Source: Alphaproteobacteria bacterium
GTDB lineage: Bacteria; Pseudomonadota; Alphaproteobacteria; Sphingomonadales; Sphingomonadaceae
Assembly (NCBI GenBank): GCA_028869975.1
Contig: JAGWQR010000042.1
Span: 1 to 8,252, forward strand
Length of the DNA stretch: 8,252 nt
Direction: 5' to 3'
Numbering within the stretch: position 1 is the first letter of the stretch; each line of letters starts with the position of its first letter. Below the pieces are notes generated by a model that did not search any database, had not been told where the DNA came from, and saw only the letters and a program-made list of their open reading frames with translations. Position numbers and translations under genes: made by a program. Positions 6,704 to 8,252 of the stretch are shown here, piece after piece.

Positions 6704-6772
6704 CAGTGCCACTCGGTCAAGCTAAAACCGACGCATACCGTTTTACTTCGGCCAAGGTAGCTGAAGAATGAA

Positions 6773-7642
6773 TCAGACCCTCTGCTTCTCAAAATTTTCA
6801 ATCCACGCGACTGTTATCCCGATCCCGCCAAAGGGGAAGAAATGCAGCCGCACCCTTCCATGTTCCGGACCGAGGCCGGCTGTCAACTGATCGACAAACC
6901 TGTCGGGGCCGGCGCTTCCGATCAGATTTCCGAGCGATATGCCGTACTTCCTGAGAACCGCGCTCGATGCGCCGACGCCGCAGAACGCCGCGTAGCGCAT
7001 TAGCGTCTTGATTCCCGCTGGGCCCGGCACACCGATCCGCACCGCCTGATCGAGTCCGCGCGATCTCATATCCTTTAACCAGGTGAGCACGCGTCCGGCA
7101 TCGAAACTGAACTGGGTGACAATCAGCGCTGCCATGCCGCGCGCCTCAATATCCGCAGTCTTGGCTTCGAGCACCTGCCAGCATTCATCTTTAGTCATTA
7201 CCGGATGGCCATCGGGATGACCACCTATACCGATAACCTTGATTCCCGCCGCCTCGAAGGCCCCGGTCGCAATCAAGGATCCACTGTCGGCGAAAGGGCC
7301 TGCGGGCTGGGGTGGATCACCGGCGACAACGAAACAGCGTTGAACACCAGCTTCCCTGACCACGGCCTTCAAATAGCTATCAAACTCTTCGTACGATACG
7401 ATACGGCGCGCCGAAAGATGCGGCATTGGCTCGAACCCGCGCGCACGCACAGCCCTTGCCGCCGCGATGCGCGAAGCATTGGTCTCTCCGGGCAGGAACG
7501 GGACTGCGATCGGCGCCTCATGCCAGATATACGGCGAGGCGGCTTCGAGCTCAGGAATGTCCTTTGCGGTGACTTCGAGCGAATATCCATCAGTTATCCG
7601 CAGATGGTCAATAAGCCAGTTTGGATGGACGACCGGTTTCAT
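6773..7642 (-). CDS. Methylenetetrahydrofolate reductase-like flavoprotein (MetF family, divergent)
   Basis: A 289-residue cytoplasmic TIM-barrel flavoprotein. MetF proteins interconvert 5,10-methylene- and 5-methyl-tetrahydrofolate with FAD and NAD(P)H. Length is normal for bacterial MetF (E. coli 296). By hand alignment the active-site acids seem kept: E23 in YSLEVTA replaces the usual FEFFPP motif, PHL at 74-76, GD at 108-109 in VVAGDPPQP, HPDGHP at 142-147, and Q177 in IVTQFSFD. The N-terminal motif is clearly non-canonical, so it may be a specialised paralogue, for example oxidising methyl-tetrahydrofolate made by a demethylase, as metF does beside ligM in Sphingobium SYK-6; no demethylase is visible here. 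ATG 7642 has GGAG 8 nt upstream and overlaps the stop of the GntR-type regulator gene by 4 nt, so the two are cotranscribed. It is separated from nasT by 220 nt and probably unrelated to nitrate use. Confidence 0.8.
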   Translation of the reverse strand: MKPVVHPNWLIDHLRITDGYSLEVTAKDIPELEAASPYIWHEAPIAVPFLPGETNASRIAAARAVRARGFEPMPHLSARRIVSYEEFDSYLKAVVREAGVQRCFVVAGDPPQPAGPFADSGSLIATGAFEAAGIKVIGIGGHPDGHPVMTKDECWQVLEAKTADIEARGMAALIVTQFSFDAGRVLTWLKDMRSRGLDQAVRIGVPGPAGIKTLMRYAAFCGVGASSAVLRKYGISLGNLIGSAGPDRFVDQLTAGLGPEHGRVRLHFFPFGGIGITVAWIENFEKQRV

Positions 7643-8252
7643 CGGGATTTCTCCGCAACAGCTTTCCGCCTTTCAAACATACTAGCACGTTGGTGGTTGG
7701 CATGTTCACGAAACAGCCATTCGGCGCGCGCGCCATCACCGCTGCGGATCGCATCAACAATGTCATGGTGGAACCCGTGTGCCCGGTGCAGCATATCGAA
7801 GGCTGCGCGCAAGCCCACCTGGTCGAACACGATCACTGATGGCGCGACGAACGGCACATTATTGAGCCGTTCGATGAATATGGCCAATATGGCAGAGCCG
7901 CTGCCCTCGACGATCAGCTTGTGAAAATGCGCGTTCATTGTGCCGTATTGCAGTTCGTCGTCGCGTGTCAGGTGACGCTTGTCGAACAGCGCATCGCCTT
8001 CGTCGAGACAGTCTTCAAGTTGCGCCAGCATTTCCGGGGTGGCCCCGGTTTCCGCCAGACGCCGCGCCGCCCAGCCTTCGAGCAACGAACGCAGCGCCAG
8101 CGCTTCTTCCATCTCATCGTTACTGAATTCAGCGACGACGAATCCACGCTTGCCAACCGGGCGCAAAAAGCCTTCGCTGGCTAGCCGGGGGAGGATATTG
8201 CGCACCGGCGTTCGTGAAATACCGAGTCTTTCGGCCAGCGCCGCCTCGGTCA
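7639..8252 (-). CDS. GntR-family transcriptional regulator with FCD domain, 5' end outside window
   Basis: DNA-binding regulator; 203 residues are visible and the N-terminus (a few tens of residues) lies beyond the right edge. The reading frame is open through the edge, and the first visible residues TEAALAERLGISRTPVRNI form the second and third helices of the winged helix-turn-helix, followed by the wing RPVGKRGFVV. A GTG at 8205 is internal to this motif and is not the start. The remainder (from about ALALRSLLEGWAARRLAE) is an all-helical FCD ligand-binding domain with its His-rich metal or ligand positions: FHKLI, HHDIVDAI and the final EHANHQR. FCD regulators usually respond to small carboxylic acids or related metabolites. 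The 4-nt stop/start overlap with the metF-like gene makes that gene a likely member of its regulon. The effector cannot be deduced. Confidence 0.93.
   Translation of the reverse strand, partial: TEAALAERLGISRTPVRNILPRLASEGFLRPVGKRGFVVAEFSNDEMEEALALRSLLEGWAARRLAETGATPEMLAQLEDCLDEGDALFDKRHLTRDDELQYGTMNAHFHKLIVEGSGSAILAIFIERLNNVPFVAPSVIVFDQVGLRAAFDMLHRAHGFHHDIVDAIRSGDGARAEWLFREHANHQRASMFERRKAVAEKSR

Noticed and set aside
6721..6751. Possible terminator after the metF-like gene (CCGA...TCGG followed by TTTTAG)
   Set aside because: Only four outer pairs around a 16-nt centre that does not pair well; too weak to call an intrinsic terminator.
5959..6771. Plus-strand open frame of 270 codons over nasT
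   Set aside because: It is antisense to nasT and its upstream gap; nasT has a complete, recognisable domain structure.
1..8252. tRNA, rRNA, CRISPR array, insertion sequence, phage or toxin-antitoxin genes
   Set aside because: No repeats with regular spacing, terminal inverted repeats, transposase-like frames or RNA-gene motifs were seen by eye; the window is tightly packed with metabolic and regulatory genes.

Overview
This window reads as part of an assimilatory nitrate/nitrite (nas) operon from a Gram-negative alphaproteobacterium. Sphingomonadales is my best guess, from the moderately GC-rich codon use, the NasT-NasS-transporter order and the alginate-export-type porin; this is inference, not a database match. 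All six protein genes lie on the minus strand, so the window is read from right to left.

Right part (8252 to about 6773): a GntR/FCD-type transcription factor cut by the window edge, whose stop overlaps by 4 nt (ATGA) the start of an atypical methylenetetrahydrofolate reductase (MetF-like) gene. This pair looks like a separate one-carbon unit. A 220-bp gap follows (6553-6772). It holds a sigma-54-like -24/-12 match, a 10-bp palindrome and an AT-rich dyad, and is the likely promoter region of the nas genes.

Middle (6552 to 4562): nasT, an ANTAR-domain RNA-binding antiterminator, overlaps by 4 nt nasS, a cytoplasmic nitrate-binding sensor of the NrtA family. A 210-nt untranslated leader follows. 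It contains two consecutive hairpins (4681-4698 and 4650-4669), each with a six-base loop of the form AACGRC. A hexaloop with A at position 1 and G at position 4, occurring in tandem, is the known signature of an ANTAR target RNA. The sensor, the antiterminator and its RNA target are therefore all visible here.

Left part (4561 to 1): the genes under that leader are a NarK/NasA-type nitrate transporter of the major facilitator superfamily (true start 4561), an outer-membrane beta-barrel porin with a signal peptide (start 3306), and the large subunit of NAD(P)H nitrite reductase (NirB/NasB), which runs off the left edge in the middle of its siroheme/[4Fe-4S] motif. The nirB frame is open for 684 codons.

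The inferred logic is as follows. Without nitrate or nitrite, NasS holds NasT. When NasS binds ligand, NasT is freed, binds the leader hairpins and lets expression proceed into transporter, porin and nitrite reductase. Nitrate would then cross the outer membrane (porin) and inner membrane (NasA), and nitrite would be reduced to ammonium in the cytoplasm. The most notable points are the two-hairpin riboregulator, the lack of a classical U-tract terminator behind it, and the porin placed between transporter and reductase.
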